Shown: positions 23,383 to 31,834 of the stretch, piece after piece
How positions within the stretch are numbered: the first letter of the stretch is position 1
How the letters are laid out: every line of letters begins with the position of its first letter
DNA from: Woeseiaceae bacterium
GTDB taxonomy: Bacteria; Pseudomonadota; Gammaproteobacteria; Steroidobacterales; Woeseiaceae
Length of the DNA stretch: 64,000 nt
Assembly (NCBI GenBank): GCA_021773035.1
Contig: JAJFKU010000063.1
Location: 62,001 to 126,000 of the forward strand
Reading direction: 5' to 3'
Translations under genes and position numbers: made by a program
Notes under the pieces: model-generated
The model's database searches: none
Seen by the model: only the letters and a program-made list of their open reading frames with translations
Told to the model about the DNA's origin: nothing

Positions 23383-24602
23383 AGCAGCACTACGATATCG
23401 TCATCGCCGGCGGTGGCATGATCGGGACCAGTGCGGCGCTGGCGCTGGCGCCTTTGGGCCTGAGCGTTTGTGTCGTCGAAGCTGTTGCCCGCAAAGCCGG
23501 CCAACAACCCAGTTTCGACGATCGCTCGACCGCATTGTCCAGAAGTTCGCAGCGCATGTTTGAAGCGATGCAACTGTGGGACGACATCGTTGCCGCAGCG
23601 ACGCCGATTAGGTCCGTTCACGTCTCCGACAAGGGGCGCTTCGGCTTTTCCCATATCGATGCGGAGGAGCAGGGCGTGGAGGCACTTGGTTATGTCGTCA
23701 TCAATCGCGTCCTTGGGGAAGTGCTGCAATCGGAACTGGAGGCGGCGGACGGTGTCGATGTGCTGTGCCCCGCCAGCATCGAAGGGGTCGAACTCGGGCC
23801 CGATCGGGCGTCGGTGACAATACGGTCCGCCGAAGCGCAGGAAACTCTGAACTGCAAACTGTTGGTCGCCGCTGACGGCGCCAATTCGAGTGTTCGCGAG
23901 ATGCTGGGCATCTCCGCCCAAAAGCGCGCCTATGGTCAGCGTGCGATGATCGGCAATCTGCAGTCCGAAATGAGTCTGCAGCAGCGGGCGTTCGAACGTT
24001 TTACATCACAGGGCCCGCTGGCAATTTTACCCATCGCAGACGATCGTGCGGGATTCGTATGGACGGTTTCGGAGCAAGATGCCGAGCGCGTGCTCGGACT
24101 CAGCGACGATGATTTTCTGGCTGAGATTCAGGAGCAGTTCGGGTTTCGACTAGGGAGGTTCTCCCGCGTCGGCACACGGGCTGCATATCCGCTGACACTG
24201 AGCAAGGCAGTGCGACTGACCGCAACGCGCAGCGTGTTGATCGGAAACTCGGCTCATGGTCTGCATCCGGTTGCCGCACAGGGGTTCAACCTCGGCCTGC
24301 GCGACGTGGCGGCGCTTTGCGACTGCATAGCAGACGAAGCGCGCACGGGTCTTGATGCCGGCAGCGTGCAATTACTGGATCGGTATGCGGACTGGCGCCG
24401 TTCAGACCAGAAAAAACTGGTGTACTTCACCGATAACCTGGTGCAACTGTTTGCTAGCAGTCGACCTCATATTCGGACCTTGCGCAATATCGGCATGATC
24501 GGTTTTGACCTGATACCGGGCGTACGCTCCCTGTTCGCAAAACACACGATGGGGCTTGCCGGTGAACTGCCGCGCTTGTCGCGAGGTTTGCCCGTTCGAT
24601 GA
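23379..24602 (+). CDS. ubiH: 2-octaprenyl-6-methoxyphenol hydroxylase UbiH
   Basis: FAD-dependent aromatic hydroxylase of ubiquinone synthesis, 407 residues. GGGMIGTSAALALAPLGLSV is the dinucleotide fold, DDRSTALSRSSQRMFEAM the UbiH-family Arg motif, AADGANSSVREMLGI the DG motif, and VLIGNSAHGLHPVAAQGFNLGLRD the second FAD contact (GN/GD). Starts within the pepP stop (ATGA) and ends within the start of the next hydroxylase, so translation is coupled. Confidence 0.93.
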   Translation: MKQHYDIVIAGGGMIGTSAALALAPLGLSVCVVEAVARKAGQQPSFDDRSTALSRSSQRMFEAMQLWDDIVAAATPIRSVHVSDKGRFGFSHIDAEEQGVEALGYVVINRVLGEVLQSELEAADGVDVLCPASIEGVELGPDRASVTIRSAEAQETLNCKLLVAADGANSSVREMLGISAQKRAYGQRAMIGNLQSEMSLQQRAFERFTSQGPLAILPIADDRAGFVWTVSEQDAERVLGLSDDDFLAEIQEQFGFRLGRFSRVGTRAAYPLTLSKAVRLTATRSVLIGNSAHGLHPVAAQGFNLGLRDVAALCDCIADEARTGLDAGSVQLLDRYADWRRSDQKKLVYFTDNLVQLFASSRPHIRTLRNIGMIGFDLIPGVRSLFAKHTMGLAGELPRLSRGLPVR

Positions 24603-25753
24603 AGTCGCGCTTCGATATAAGCATCGTTGGCGGCGGTATCGCCGGGTTGACGCTGGCGGCGTTACTGGCAAAAGGGCGCCAGCGGGACGCGCTGAACATT
24701 ACTCTGATCGATGCAGCGCCGCGGCCGGTTTTTTCCGTTAGTGATGATGTCGCGCTGCGGGTATCGGCGATAGCAAACGGCTCCGTGGAATTGCTGCATT
24801 CGGTGGGCGCCTGGACCGCAGTGAAAGACACCCGTGTTTCGCCGTTTCAAAACATGCGGGTGTGGGACGAAAGCGAGTCGCCCGACGGTGGGTCGACATT
24901 GTCTTTCAGGGCGGCCGAGTTCGCTTTGCCGCAGCTGGGCTTTATCGTCGAAAACGCTTTGCTGCGGGATGGCTTGTTGGCAGTACTTGATGCCAGCGGG
25001 GTCAGCTTGAATTTCGATACCCGGATTGAAGCGTTGCCCGAGGCCGACCTCGTCGTTGGTGCTGACGGTGCCCGCTCTCTGGTGCGCGAACTTGCCGGTG
25101 TCGAGACACGCCAATGGCCGTACCAGCAGACCGCTCTGGTCACGCATCTCGAGACCAGTGAGCCGCACAATGCTACGGCCTGGCAGCGCTTTCTGCGCGA
25201 GGGTCCGCTTGGCATGCTGCCATTGGCCGATGGCCGGCTTTCGGTGGTTTGGTCTACGACGCCGGATATCGCCGCGTGCGCATTGGCGGCCACAGACCAG
25301 GAATTGGGGCAGATGCTCAGCGATGCCTCCGATCGAGTGTTGGGTGACCTGACCGTTGCGGGCCCAAAAGCTACGTTTCCGTTGTGTGCCCAGCATGCCG
25401 ACGACTATGTGCGCCCTGGGGTCGCGCTGATTGGCGATGCTGCACATGCGATTCACCCGCTGGCCGGGCAGGGGGCGAACCTCGGGCTGCAGGATGCAGC
25501 TGAGCTGGCAAGGGTGATCGAGGTTGCGATTGCCGCCGGACTGCACCCGGGGGACAGGCCGGTGCTGCGGCGCTACGAGCGCGCACGTAAAGGGGCTAAT
25601 TTGACAATGATGCATTCGATGACTGGCCTCAACCGCCTGTTTACGACAGACTCTGCGCTTGTGAGGGAAATAAGGTCGGTCGGCATGCGACTGTTCAACC
25701 GCAGCGGCCCGATCAGAGAACGCGCTGTCAAAGTCGCGCTGGGCGTGAACTGA
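24599..25753 (+). CDS. UbiI/VisC-like FAD-dependent ubiquinone hydroxylase
   Basis: Paralogue of the preceding UbiH, 384 residues. VGGGIAGLTLAALLAKG (FAD), DVALRVSAIANGSVELLHSV, LVVGADGARSLVRELAGVET and ALIGDAAHAIHPLAGQGANLGLQD are the family motifs. In E. coli the position after ubiH is held by ubiI (visC), which hydroxylates C5. UbiF/UbiM-type assignment cannot be excluded, but Coq7 in this window makes UbiF unnecessary. Four-base overlap with ubiH. Confidence 0.85.
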   Translation: MKSRFDISIVGGGIAGLTLAALLAKGRQRDALNITLIDAAPRPVFSVSDDVALRVSAIANGSVELLHSVGAWTAVKDTRVSPFQNMRVWDESESPDGGSTLSFRAAEFALPQLGFIVENALLRDGLLAVLDASGVSLNFDTRIEALPEADLVVGADGARSLVRELAGVETRQWPYQQTALVTHLETSEPHNATAWQRFLREGPLGMLPLADGRLSVVWSTTPDIAACALAATDQELGQMLSDASDRVLGDLTVAGPKATFPLCAQHADDYVRPGVALIGDAAHAIHPLAGQGANLGLQDAAELARVIEVAIAAGLHPGDRPVLRRYERARKGANLTMMHSMTGLNRLFTTDSALVREIRSVGMRLFNRSGPIRERAVKVALGVN

Positions 25754-25770
25754 CGCCACCGGGGGTTACC

Positions 25771-27291
25771 ATGAAGCAGCGTTACGTATACTTGTTGGCT
25801 GCATCGCTGGCATTTGTCGGCTTGTCCGTCTTTCTCTATAAATGGGAAGTGCTGGGTTTTCCGTTAACGGAAGATCAGGAGAGACCCGTCTGGACGATCG
25901 AGGCTGCGGTTCGCTTCGACAGTGGTCCGGGGTCGATCAAGGTGCAATTGCATGTGCCGACTCTGACGCCGGGTTTTCGTATGTTGAATGAAAACTCCGT
26001 ATCACGCGGTTACGGCTTCATCTTCAACTACGGTAGCGGCGGGCGTGAAGCCCAGTGGGCGATCCGGCGTGCCGACGGCGAACAGACGATTTACTACCGG
26101 ACCTCGGTCTACGAAGACGACAGCGTAGATGAGTCGGACACGACACCGCCGTTTCCGCCGACGCCGGTCATCAACGAACCGATGAAGACCGCTGTCGACG
26201 TGCTCGTTGACGACGTTCGCGATCACTCCGCGGACACTGCTTCGTTTACCACCGAGTTATTGCGGCGTATGAACGATCGCTCGCCGGACCCGAACGTCGA
26301 GCTGCTGCTCTCCGACGTTTCTACAAACTCCGAGTTCGTCGATGTCGCGACTATGCTGCTGGCCTCAGCTCGCATACCGGCGCGGATGGTGCACGGTTTT
26401 CCGCTGGCAGGTCGACAGCGCAGTGCCGCGCTGGTTACCTGGCTGGAGGTGCACGACGGTGATCGCTGGCTCTATTTCAACCCCGCAAGCGGTGAAGCAA
26501 ACCTGCCGGAGCGCTTTCTTATCTGGTGGCGTGGCAACGAATCGCTGGTCAGCGTTGAGGGGGGCAGCAACGTCGAGGTCGACTTCGCGATTCAGGAAAA
26601 TCATCTGGACGCTGTTGCAATCGCCGAAACCCAGGTTGCGCAACGCGGTGCCAGTGCGGTCGACTTTTCGCTCTACAGTCTGCCTATTCGAACCCAGGCG
26701 GTGTATAGCGTGCTGCTGATGATTCCCATCGGTGCCCTGATCATGGTGCTCATGCGCAACATTGTCGGCATAGACGCTTTCGGAACTTTCATGCCTGTAT
26801 TGATAGCGCTTGCGTTCCGCGAAACCAAGCTGCTTTGGGGTTTGATCCTGTTTACGCTGCTGGTGACGCTGGGCCTGACGATACGCTTCCTGCTCGATCG
26901 GCTGCGACTGCTGCTTGTACCCCGGTTAAGTGCCGTGCTCATCGTTGTTGTCATGCTTATGCTGTTCATCAGCCTGATGTCGCACCGGCTTGGTATGGAC
27001 TCGGGAGTATCTGTCGCGCTGTTTCCGATGGTTATCATTGCGATGACGATCGAGCGTATGTCGGTGGTCTGGGAAGAACGCGGGGCCGTCGATGCGATTC
27101 GTGCCGGGTTTGGCAGCCTGATCGTGGCCGTGGCGGCGTATCTGGCCATGGGCATGCCGTGGCTGGAGCACCTGGTCTTCACGTTCCCGGAGCTGTTGCT
27201 GGTGATTCTTGCGGCGGTGATACTGGCAGGCCGCTACACCGGTTATCGATTGACCGAGTTGCGGCGTTTCAAAGAGCTGGCCAAGGGTTGA
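25771..27291 (+). CDS. UUP1-family protein: inactive transglutaminase fused to seven-helix membrane domain
   Basis: 506 residues. After an N-terminal signal anchor, a periplasmic UUP1 domain (about 35-170) and a transglutaminase-like segment follow (VDVATMLLASARIPARMVHG), in which the nucleophilic Cys is absent (SEFVDVATMLL instead of a Cys motif), so no catalysis is expected. The C-terminal half has about seven helices from VYSVLLMIPIGALIMVLM. These proteins are encoded with a RimK-like ligase, as here (one-base overlap), and often an ATP-dependent zinc protease, which is missing. They are thought to act in peptide tagging or polyglutamylation, still unproven. Confidence 0.82.
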   Translation: MKQRYVYLLAASLAFVGLSVFLYKWEVLGFPLTEDQERPVWTIEAAVRFDSGPGSIKVQLHVPTLTPGFRMLNENSVSRGYGFIFNYGSGGREAQWAIRRADGEQTIYYRTSVYEDDSVDESDTTPPFPPTPVINEPMKTAVDVLVDDVRDHSADTASFTTELLRRMNDRSPDPNVELLLSDVSTNSEFVDVATMLLASARIPARMVHGFPLAGRQRSAALVTWLEVHDGDRWLYFNPASGEANLPERFLIWWRGNESLVSVEGGSNVEVDFAIQENHLDAVAIAETQVAQRGASAVDFSLYSLPIRTQAVYSVLLMIPIGALIMVLMRNIVGIDAFGTFMPVLIALAFRETKLLWGLILFTLLVTLGLTIRFLLDRLRLLLVPRLSAVLIVVVMLMLFISLMSHRLGMDSGVSVALFPMVIIAMTIERMSVVWEERGAVDAIRAGFGSLIVAVAAYLAMGMPWLEHLVFTFPELLLVILAAVILAGRYTGYRLTELRRFKELAKG

Positions 27292-28253
27292 TGTTTTCTG
27301 CGGCGAAAAGGCTGCGCAGCAGCGGTGTTCTCGGACTTAACGAGCGCAACGCCGACTTCATCATGCGCCTCAATCCGCGGCGGCTGTATCCGAGGGTCGA
27401 CGACAAAGTGTTGACGAAACAACTCGCGCTCGAAGCGGGGATGGCGGTGCCGGATTTATATGGCGTGATCGAGCATCAGGCCGAGGTGAGAGACTTTTCG
27501 GCGATGGTGGACGATTACAGCAGCTTCGTCGTAAAGCCGGCGCAGGGCAGCGGAGGTGACGGCATTCTGGTAGTGACCGGACGCAGTGAGCGCAAGCGGG
27601 ACAAATTCCGCCTTAGCAGCGGCATGCTGATTTCAGACGGTGAGATTCAACATCATATTTCCAACATTGTTGGCGGGCAGTACAGCCTGAGCGGCAATCG
27701 CGACAAAGCGCTGATCGAATACTGCGTGCACTTCGACCCGACCTTAGCCGACGTCAGTTTTCAGGGTGTGCCCGATATCAGGGTTGTCGTTTATCGCGGC
27801 TATCCGGCGATGGCGATGGTGCGGCTGCCGACTCGTGCGTCCGACGGCAAGGCGAATCTTCACCAGGGCGCCGTCGGTGCCGGCGTGGATATGTCCTGTG
27901 GGAAAACGTTGACCGGTGTGCTGAACGACCTGCTTGTCGAAGAACATCCCGATACGGGTGCTCTCGTTGCCGGGCTGGCGATTCCACAGTGGGACTTCAT
28001 CCTGGAATCGTCCGCTCGAGGTTACGAAGTAACGGGGCTTGGCTACCTGGGTGTGGACATGGTCATCGATGACAAGCGTGGACCGCTAATACTCGAAATG
28101 AATGCGCGCCCGGGCCTGAATATCCAGATCGCAAACTGTACCGGGCTTGCCAACCGCGTTGCGCGTATTGACGAGATCTACAATCCCGATGCGACGCCGA
28201 TGGAACGTGCGCTTGCAGCGCGGCGGGAGTTCCCCGCGAACGAGTCTGTTTGA
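27291..28253 (+). CDS. Alpha-L-glutamate ligase-like ATP-grasp protein (RimK family)
   Basis: 320 residues from ATG 27291, sharing one base with the stop of the UUP1 gene. ATP-grasp elements: FVVKPAQGSGGDGILVV (nucleotide-binding Lys and glycine loop), PDIRVVVYRGYPAMAMVRLP, and GYLGVDMVIDDKRGPLILEM with NARPGLNIQIAN (metal-binding Glu and Asn). RimK-type enzymes add glutamate or other amino acids to peptides or small acceptors. The coupled membrane partner suggests the acceptor or product is linked to the envelope. A longer frame from 26835 is a shadow within UUP1. Confidence 0.88.
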   Translation: MFSAAKRLRSSGVLGLNERNADFIMRLNPRRLYPRVDDKVLTKQLALEAGMAVPDLYGVIEHQAEVRDFSAMVDDYSSFVVKPAQGSGGDGILVVTGRSERKRDKFRLSSGMLISDGEIQHHISNIVGGQYSLSGNRDKALIEYCVHFDPTLADVSFQGVPDIRVVVYRGYPAMAMVRLPTRASDGKANLHQGAVGAGVDMSCGKTLTGVLNDLLVEEHPDTGALVAGLAIPQWDFILESSARGYEVTGLGYLGVDMVIDDKRGPLILEMNARPGLNIQIANCTGLANRVARIDEIYNPDATPMERALAARREFPANESV

Positions 28254-28708
28254 TGCGAATCGTCGAAGACGATCTGGCAGGGGCAGAAATTGCAGCCTTG
28301 CTGAACGAGCACGCGCAACAAATGGCAGCAAGCTCTCCGCCCGAAAGCAACCATACCCTGGAGATCGACGCACTCCGCGTGCCCGGGATCACGTTGTGGA
28401 CTGCGTGGGACGGTTCCGAGTTGCTGGGTTGTTGTGGCCTCAAGGCGCTGGACGAGGCAGCGGGTGAGGTCAAATCGATGCGGACCGCCGACGCGCATCT
28501 CGGCAAAGGCATCGCGATGCAGTTTTTACACCACGTCGCCCAGGTTGCGCGCGATCGTGGCTACAAGCGGCTGTACCTGGAAACTGGTTCCACAGCGGAT
28601 TTCGATCCGGCCATTGCCCTCTATTTGAAATTCGGTTTTGTCGAGTGTGGGCCGTTTGCGGACTATGTTCTTGACGACTTTAGCCGTTTCATGGTTTTGG
28701 ACCTCTGA
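28253..28708 (+). CDS. GNAT-family N-acetyltransferase
   Basis: 151 residues. AGEVKSMRTADAHLGKGIAM is the acetyl-CoA pyrophosphate loop (Q/R-x-x-G-x-G/A type, here HLGKGIAMQ), followed by RGYKRLYLETGSTADFDPAI and LYLKFGFVECGPFADY, the last typical of YsnE/ArgA-like GNATs acting on amino groups of small molecules. ATG 28253 shares one base with the stop of the RimK-like gene, so three genes form a coupled operon. Its own TGA lies inside a half copy of the REP-like repeat. Confidence 0.88.
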   Translation: MRIVEDDLAGAEIAALLNEHAQQMAASSPPESNHTLEIDALRVPGITLWTAWDGSELLGCCGLKALDEAAGEVKSMRTADAHLGKGIAMQFLHHVAQVARDRGYKRLYLETGSTADFDPAIALYLKFGFVECGPFADYVLDDFSRFMVLDL

Positions 28709-28717
28709 CCCCTTTTT
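28703..28717. repeat. Half copy of the REP-like palindrome
   Basis: CTCTGACCCCTTTTT is identical to the right arm of the copy at 15060-15099, but no left arm precedes it. The TGA within it is the stop codon of the GNAT gene. Confidence 0.6.
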
Positions 28718-28732
28718 AGAGATTGCCACGAC

Positions 28733-29290
28733 TCAAACGGACGCGGTGCCAAAACACACGACGGAAACCGAAACCGATTTACGGCGCTTATCGGGATTCA
28801 GATACGAGTGCGGCTGATCGCCCCGAAATACCAGCATGTCGCCTTCGTTGAGCAAATGCTGTTCACCGGCCGCGATGAGTACAACTCTGCCGGATTCACA
28901 GCTCAGATATTCGCGCGTACCCGTGGTGTGTGGCACACCGGCCATACGCCCACCCGGCGGCAGTTCAGTTCGGGAAATTTCCAGGCCGGGTAAGGCCACA
29001 GGTAGCAGTGGTCGCAACAAGGCGTCCTGACGTTTTTTGACGCGGACTTTCGCCGCCGGAATGAACTCGAATTCACCGCGCGGCGCACCGACGAGCTCCT
29101 CTATCGAAACATGCAGTGCACTGGCTGCCTTGCTGAGTACAACCAGCGTTGGATTGGCAGTGCCCGTTTCGAGGCTGGCCCAGGTCGGGCGTGGCAGATC
29201 GGACAACTTCGCCATCTGCTGCTGCGACAGTTTGCGCGCCTCCCTCAGGCGTCGAATGTTCTCCGCCAGGTTCCGTTTGATGTCGTGCAT
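28733..29290 (-). CDS. XRE-family regulator with C-terminal cupin domain
   Basis: 185 residues: helix-turn-helix (about 8-62, IRRLREARKLSQQQMAKLSD and SLETGTANPTLVVLSKAASA) and a cupin (about 105-175, with HTTGTREYLSCESGRVVLIA and LNEGDMLVFRGDQPHSYLNP). The second cupin motif keeps the Gly-Asp and His typical of small-molecule sensing regulators such as PuuR or SutR. A perfect palindrome 20 bases upstream of the start could be its operator, giving autoregulation and possibly control of the divergent VOC gene. Confidence 0.9.
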   Translation of the reverse strand: MHDIKRNLAENIRRLREARKLSQQQMAKLSDLPRPTWASLETGTANPTLVVLSKAASALHVSIEELVGAPRGEFEFIPAAKVRVKKRQDALLRPLLPVALPGLEISRTELPPGGRMAGVPHTTGTREYLSCESGRVVLIAAGEQHLLNEGDMLVFRGDQPHSYLNPDKRRKSVSVSVVCFGTASV

Positions 29291-29309
29291 GACGGCAAAG
29301 TATCAAGCT

Positions 29310-29323
29310 GCTATTTAAATAGC
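29310..29323. promoter_or_regulatory. Palindromic operator candidate for the XRE-cupin regulator
   Basis: GCTATTTAAATAGC is a perfect 14-base palindrome located between the divergent XRE-cupin and VOC genes. The A/T-rich centre with GC ends resembles operators of XRE dimers. An upstream ATTCAGTTGAGTCAT stretch could hold promoter elements. Confidence 0.5.
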
Positions 29324-29383
29324 AATTCAGTTGAGTCATTGGCGGGCAGGGCGCACGCTTCCCGTAAATGCCAGGAGAACACC

Positions 29384-29821
29384 ATGACTATCAGACTTGA
29401 GCACGCAAACATCACGGTTCGTGACCTTGACGATTCCGTTCGATTCATCAGCGCCGCCTTTCCGGAATTCAAGGTCCGTCGCAGGGGGCTTTACGATGGC
29501 GGCGGCGGTGGGCGTCGCTGGATGCATATCGGAACCGACGATACTTACCTCGCTCTCAATGAAGCGAGCCGGGAGCCTGCTGAAAAATGGGTGCCTTACG
29601 AACGCAAACCCGGAGTTAATCACCTGGGTTATGAGGTCGACGATGTCAACGCTGTGCGCGTGCGGCTGACTGAGGCAGGATTCAAAGACTCAACCTACCC
29701 GAACAATCACCCACATCGGAAGCGCGTCTACTTTTACGATGCAGATGGCAATGACTGGGAGTTCGTTGAATATCTGTCCGACGATCCTGCAAAGCGCAAT
29801 GACTATGATTTGCCGGACTAA
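29384..29821 (+). CDS. VOC (glyoxalase/dioxygenase) family protein
   Basis: 145 residues from ATG 29384, with CAGGAG nine bases upstream; a longer frame from 29111 overlaps the regulator gene. Two beta-alpha-beta-beta-beta modules: IRLEHANITVRDLDDSVRFI and KPGVNHLGYEVDDVNAVRVR. Candidate metal ligands are His8 in the first strand, His in VNHLGYE and Glu in WEFVEYL; the position of the fourth is less clear. Substrate unknown. The opposed cupin regulator suggests both respond to the same small molecule. Confidence 0.85.
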   Translation: MTIRLEHANITVRDLDDSVRFISAAFPEFKVRRRGLYDGGGGGRRWMHIGTDDTYLALNEASREPAEKWVPYERKPGVNHLGYEVDDVNAVRVRLTEAGFKDSTYPNNHPHRKRVYFYDADGNDWEFVEYLSDDPAKRNDYDLPD

Positions 29822-29827
29822 GTCGGC

Positions 29828-29864
29828 AAAAGGGTTCAGAGCCCGCCGGGCTCTGAACCCTTTT
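29828..29864. repeat. REP-like palindrome copy 3
   Basis: A perfect 17-bp inverted repeat: AAAAGGGTTCAGAGCCC at 29828-29844 and its complement at 29848-29864, with a 3-base loop. Compared with the copy at 15060 the GG/CC pair has become GT-TC in both arms, i.e. a compensated change. It lies between the converging VOC and DUF885 genes and encodes the end of the latter (residues KGSEPGGL and the TGA stop). Confidence 0.8.
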
Positions 29865-31626
29865 CGTTTGTCTGCGCGGTAGACGCCTGTTTCGCCAGCC
29901 ACGTGTCCATACGCTGTTCGAGCAGATCCAGTGGCAACGCGCCGGCACCCAGTAACTCATCGTGGAAAGCCCGGATGTCGAAGTTTTCGCCCAGCTGACG
30001 TTCCGCACGTCCCCGCAGTGCCAGCATCTTCAGCTGACCGATTTTGTAAGCCAGCGCCTGGCCCGGGTTACCGATGTAGCGGTCGATTTCGTTGACGATG
30101 TCGTGCTCGGCTTTCGCGGCGTTGTCCTTGAAGAAGTCGATAGCCTGTTGCCGGGTCCAGCCCTTATAGTGAATACCGGTGTCGACAACGAGACGGACGG
30201 CGCGCCACATGTCGTAAGTGAGTTGTCCAAAGCGCGAGTAGGGGTCCTGATACAGGCCAAGGTCGTAGCCGAGTCGTTCGCTATAGAGTCCCCAGCCTTC
30301 CACAAACGCCGTAAACCACATGAAGCGACGGAACGGTGGTAAGTCGCCGAGTTCCTGCTGCAGCGCCAGCTGCAGATGATGTCCGGGCATGGCCTCATGC
30401 ACGCTCAGGACTTCGATTTCGTATTTTGGTCGTACCTCCGGACGGTACAGGTTGACCCAGTATATTCCGGCGCGGCTGCCGTCTGCGGCCGGGTCGGTGT
30501 AATAAGCAGTCGTCGTATCCGGCGCTATCGAGTCGGGAATAGGCTTAACGCCGTACGGCATCCGCGGCAGCTTGCCGAACAGCTTGACGAGTTCCGGGTC
30601 GATACGCTTGCTGGTAGCGAGGTAGGCCTCGTAGAGGTCATCCGGGTTGTCATAGTAGAACTGTGGATCCGTACGCAGATAAGTCAAAAACTCCTGGAAG
30701 CTACCGTCGAAGCCGACCGCGGCGATCACCGCCTGCATTTCCTCGCGAATACGTTTGACCTCCTCAAGCCCAAGGCGATGGATGGCGTCGGGGGTCATGC
30801 GCGTGGTTGTGAAAGAGTGCGCCAGGTATTCATAGTGGGCACTGCCATCGGGCAGGTCCGAGAGGCCGACGCTGTCGCGCGCGGCCGGCAGATAGCGGCT
30901 GTTGAAATAACGATCCAGTTTTCTGTAGGCCGGCAACACCGAGTCCTCGAGCGTTTCACGCGCCGCGGCGCGAATGCGTTCGCGATCGGTCGCGGAAAAC
31001 GATTCCGGCATGTTTTCGAATACGCCAAAAAAAGGGCTCTCATAGGCATCATCGACGACTTGCATTGCGATCTGATCGGGTACTCGCTGCATCAGAACTT
31101 TCGCCGGCATGTAGCCTGATTTCCGACCCTTTTCAGCCAGTTCGATGGTCTGCTCAACCAGCGCCTCGATCTTTGCGAGCCGGGCCAGCCAGTCGTCATA
31201 GTCCTTAACGGTTTCCAGTCGCAGTTGATTCGTGACGTTGTCGAGGCTCTGTACGCCGCCACGATGGTGGAATGGCATCAGGTGGCCGTTAAACCTGTAC
31301 TCATCGACGGCGGCCTGTAGCTGTCGTCGGAACAACTCGTAGTTGAGCTGGTCGTCAGTGGACAGCGCATTGCGATCAATGGCATAAGCGCGGCGCAGAA
31401 ACTCTCGTACAGCGTCGTGGCGTTTGCCGATTGCGGCGACGCTGCTATCCTGCCAGCGATCGTTGAAGCGCCGATCGCCCATACGCGATGCTTCCACGGG
31501 GTTACTGGCCAGATGCCACTCCCAATGCTCGTCGAGCAGCGCCGTGAAATCGGTGCTTGCATCGGCGAGTGCTGTGATTGGGCTGGCAATCAGCAGTACA
31601 GCGAGTAATCGTTTTGCGGCTTTCAT
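29836..31626 (-). CDS. DUF885-family exported metallopeptidase
   Basis: 596 residues from ATG 31626, opening with a signal peptide (MKAAKRLLAVLLIASPITALA). The zinc motif LSVHEAMPGHHLQLALQQEL with a downstream Glu in FVEGWGLYSERLGYDLG is the M32-like signature of DUF885 (HExxxGHH). The C-terminus includes NPGQALAYKIGQLKMLALR, another conserved block. Members are probably periplasmic carboxypeptidases. The longer frame to 31713 reads into a giant hairpin and is not used. The last eight residues come from a REP-like repeat. Confidence 0.9.
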   Translation of the reverse strand: MKAAKRLLAVLLIASPITALADASTDFTALLDEHWEWHLASNPVEASRMGDRRFNDRWQDSSVAAIGKRHDAVREFLRRAYAIDRNALSTDDQLNYELFRRQLQAAVDEYRFNGHLMPFHHRGGVQSLDNVTNQLRLETVKDYDDWLARLAKIEALVEQTIELAEKGRKSGYMPAKVLMQRVPDQIAMQVVDDAYESPFFGVFENMPESFSATDRERIRAAARETLEDSVLPAYRKLDRYFNSRYLPAARDSVGLSDLPDGSAHYEYLAHSFTTTRMTPDAIHRLGLEEVKRIREEMQAVIAAVGFDGSFQEFLTYLRTDPQFYYDNPDDLYEAYLATSKRIDPELVKLFGKLPRMPYGVKPIPDSIAPDTTTAYYTDPAADGSRAGIYWVNLYRPEVRPKYEIEVLSVHEAMPGHHLQLALQQELGDLPPFRRFMWFTAFVEGWGLYSERLGYDLGLYQDPYSRFGQLTYDMWRAVRLVVDTGIHYKGWTRQQAIDFFKDNAAKAEHDIVNEIDRYIGNPGQALAYKIGQLKMLALRGRAERQLGENFDIRAFHDELLGAGALPLDLLEQRMDTWLAKQASTAQTNEKGSEPGGL

Positions 31627-31672
31627 TCGTAGGCCTCGGGGTTGCTTGAATAAAACGTCGGGTTTCTGGCCC

Positions 31673-31746
31673 GGCGCTGTCCCCGGATAGCCGATACCGT
31701 CTTCACTACCCACAGGCGACGGTATCGGCTATCCGGGGACAGCGCC
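31673..31746. repeat. Giant perfect hairpin 1 (29-bp stem, 16-nt loop)
   Basis: Arms 31673-31701 and 31718-31746 are perfect reverse complements over 29 bases, starting GGCGCTGTCCCC. The loop at 31702-31717 is TTCACTACCCACAGGC. The outer arm resembles REP-type sequences of the GGCGCTGTCCCCG kind that I recall from other proteobacteria. Part of a pair with 31835-31902. Confidence 0.9.
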
Positions 31747-31834
31747 TCACAAAGCCACGTATTTTGTTGGAACGAGCCCGGCTTCATCGACGCTGAGCGG
31801 CAGTGTAAACCGAATTACGCCTCTAGAGTGTCGA

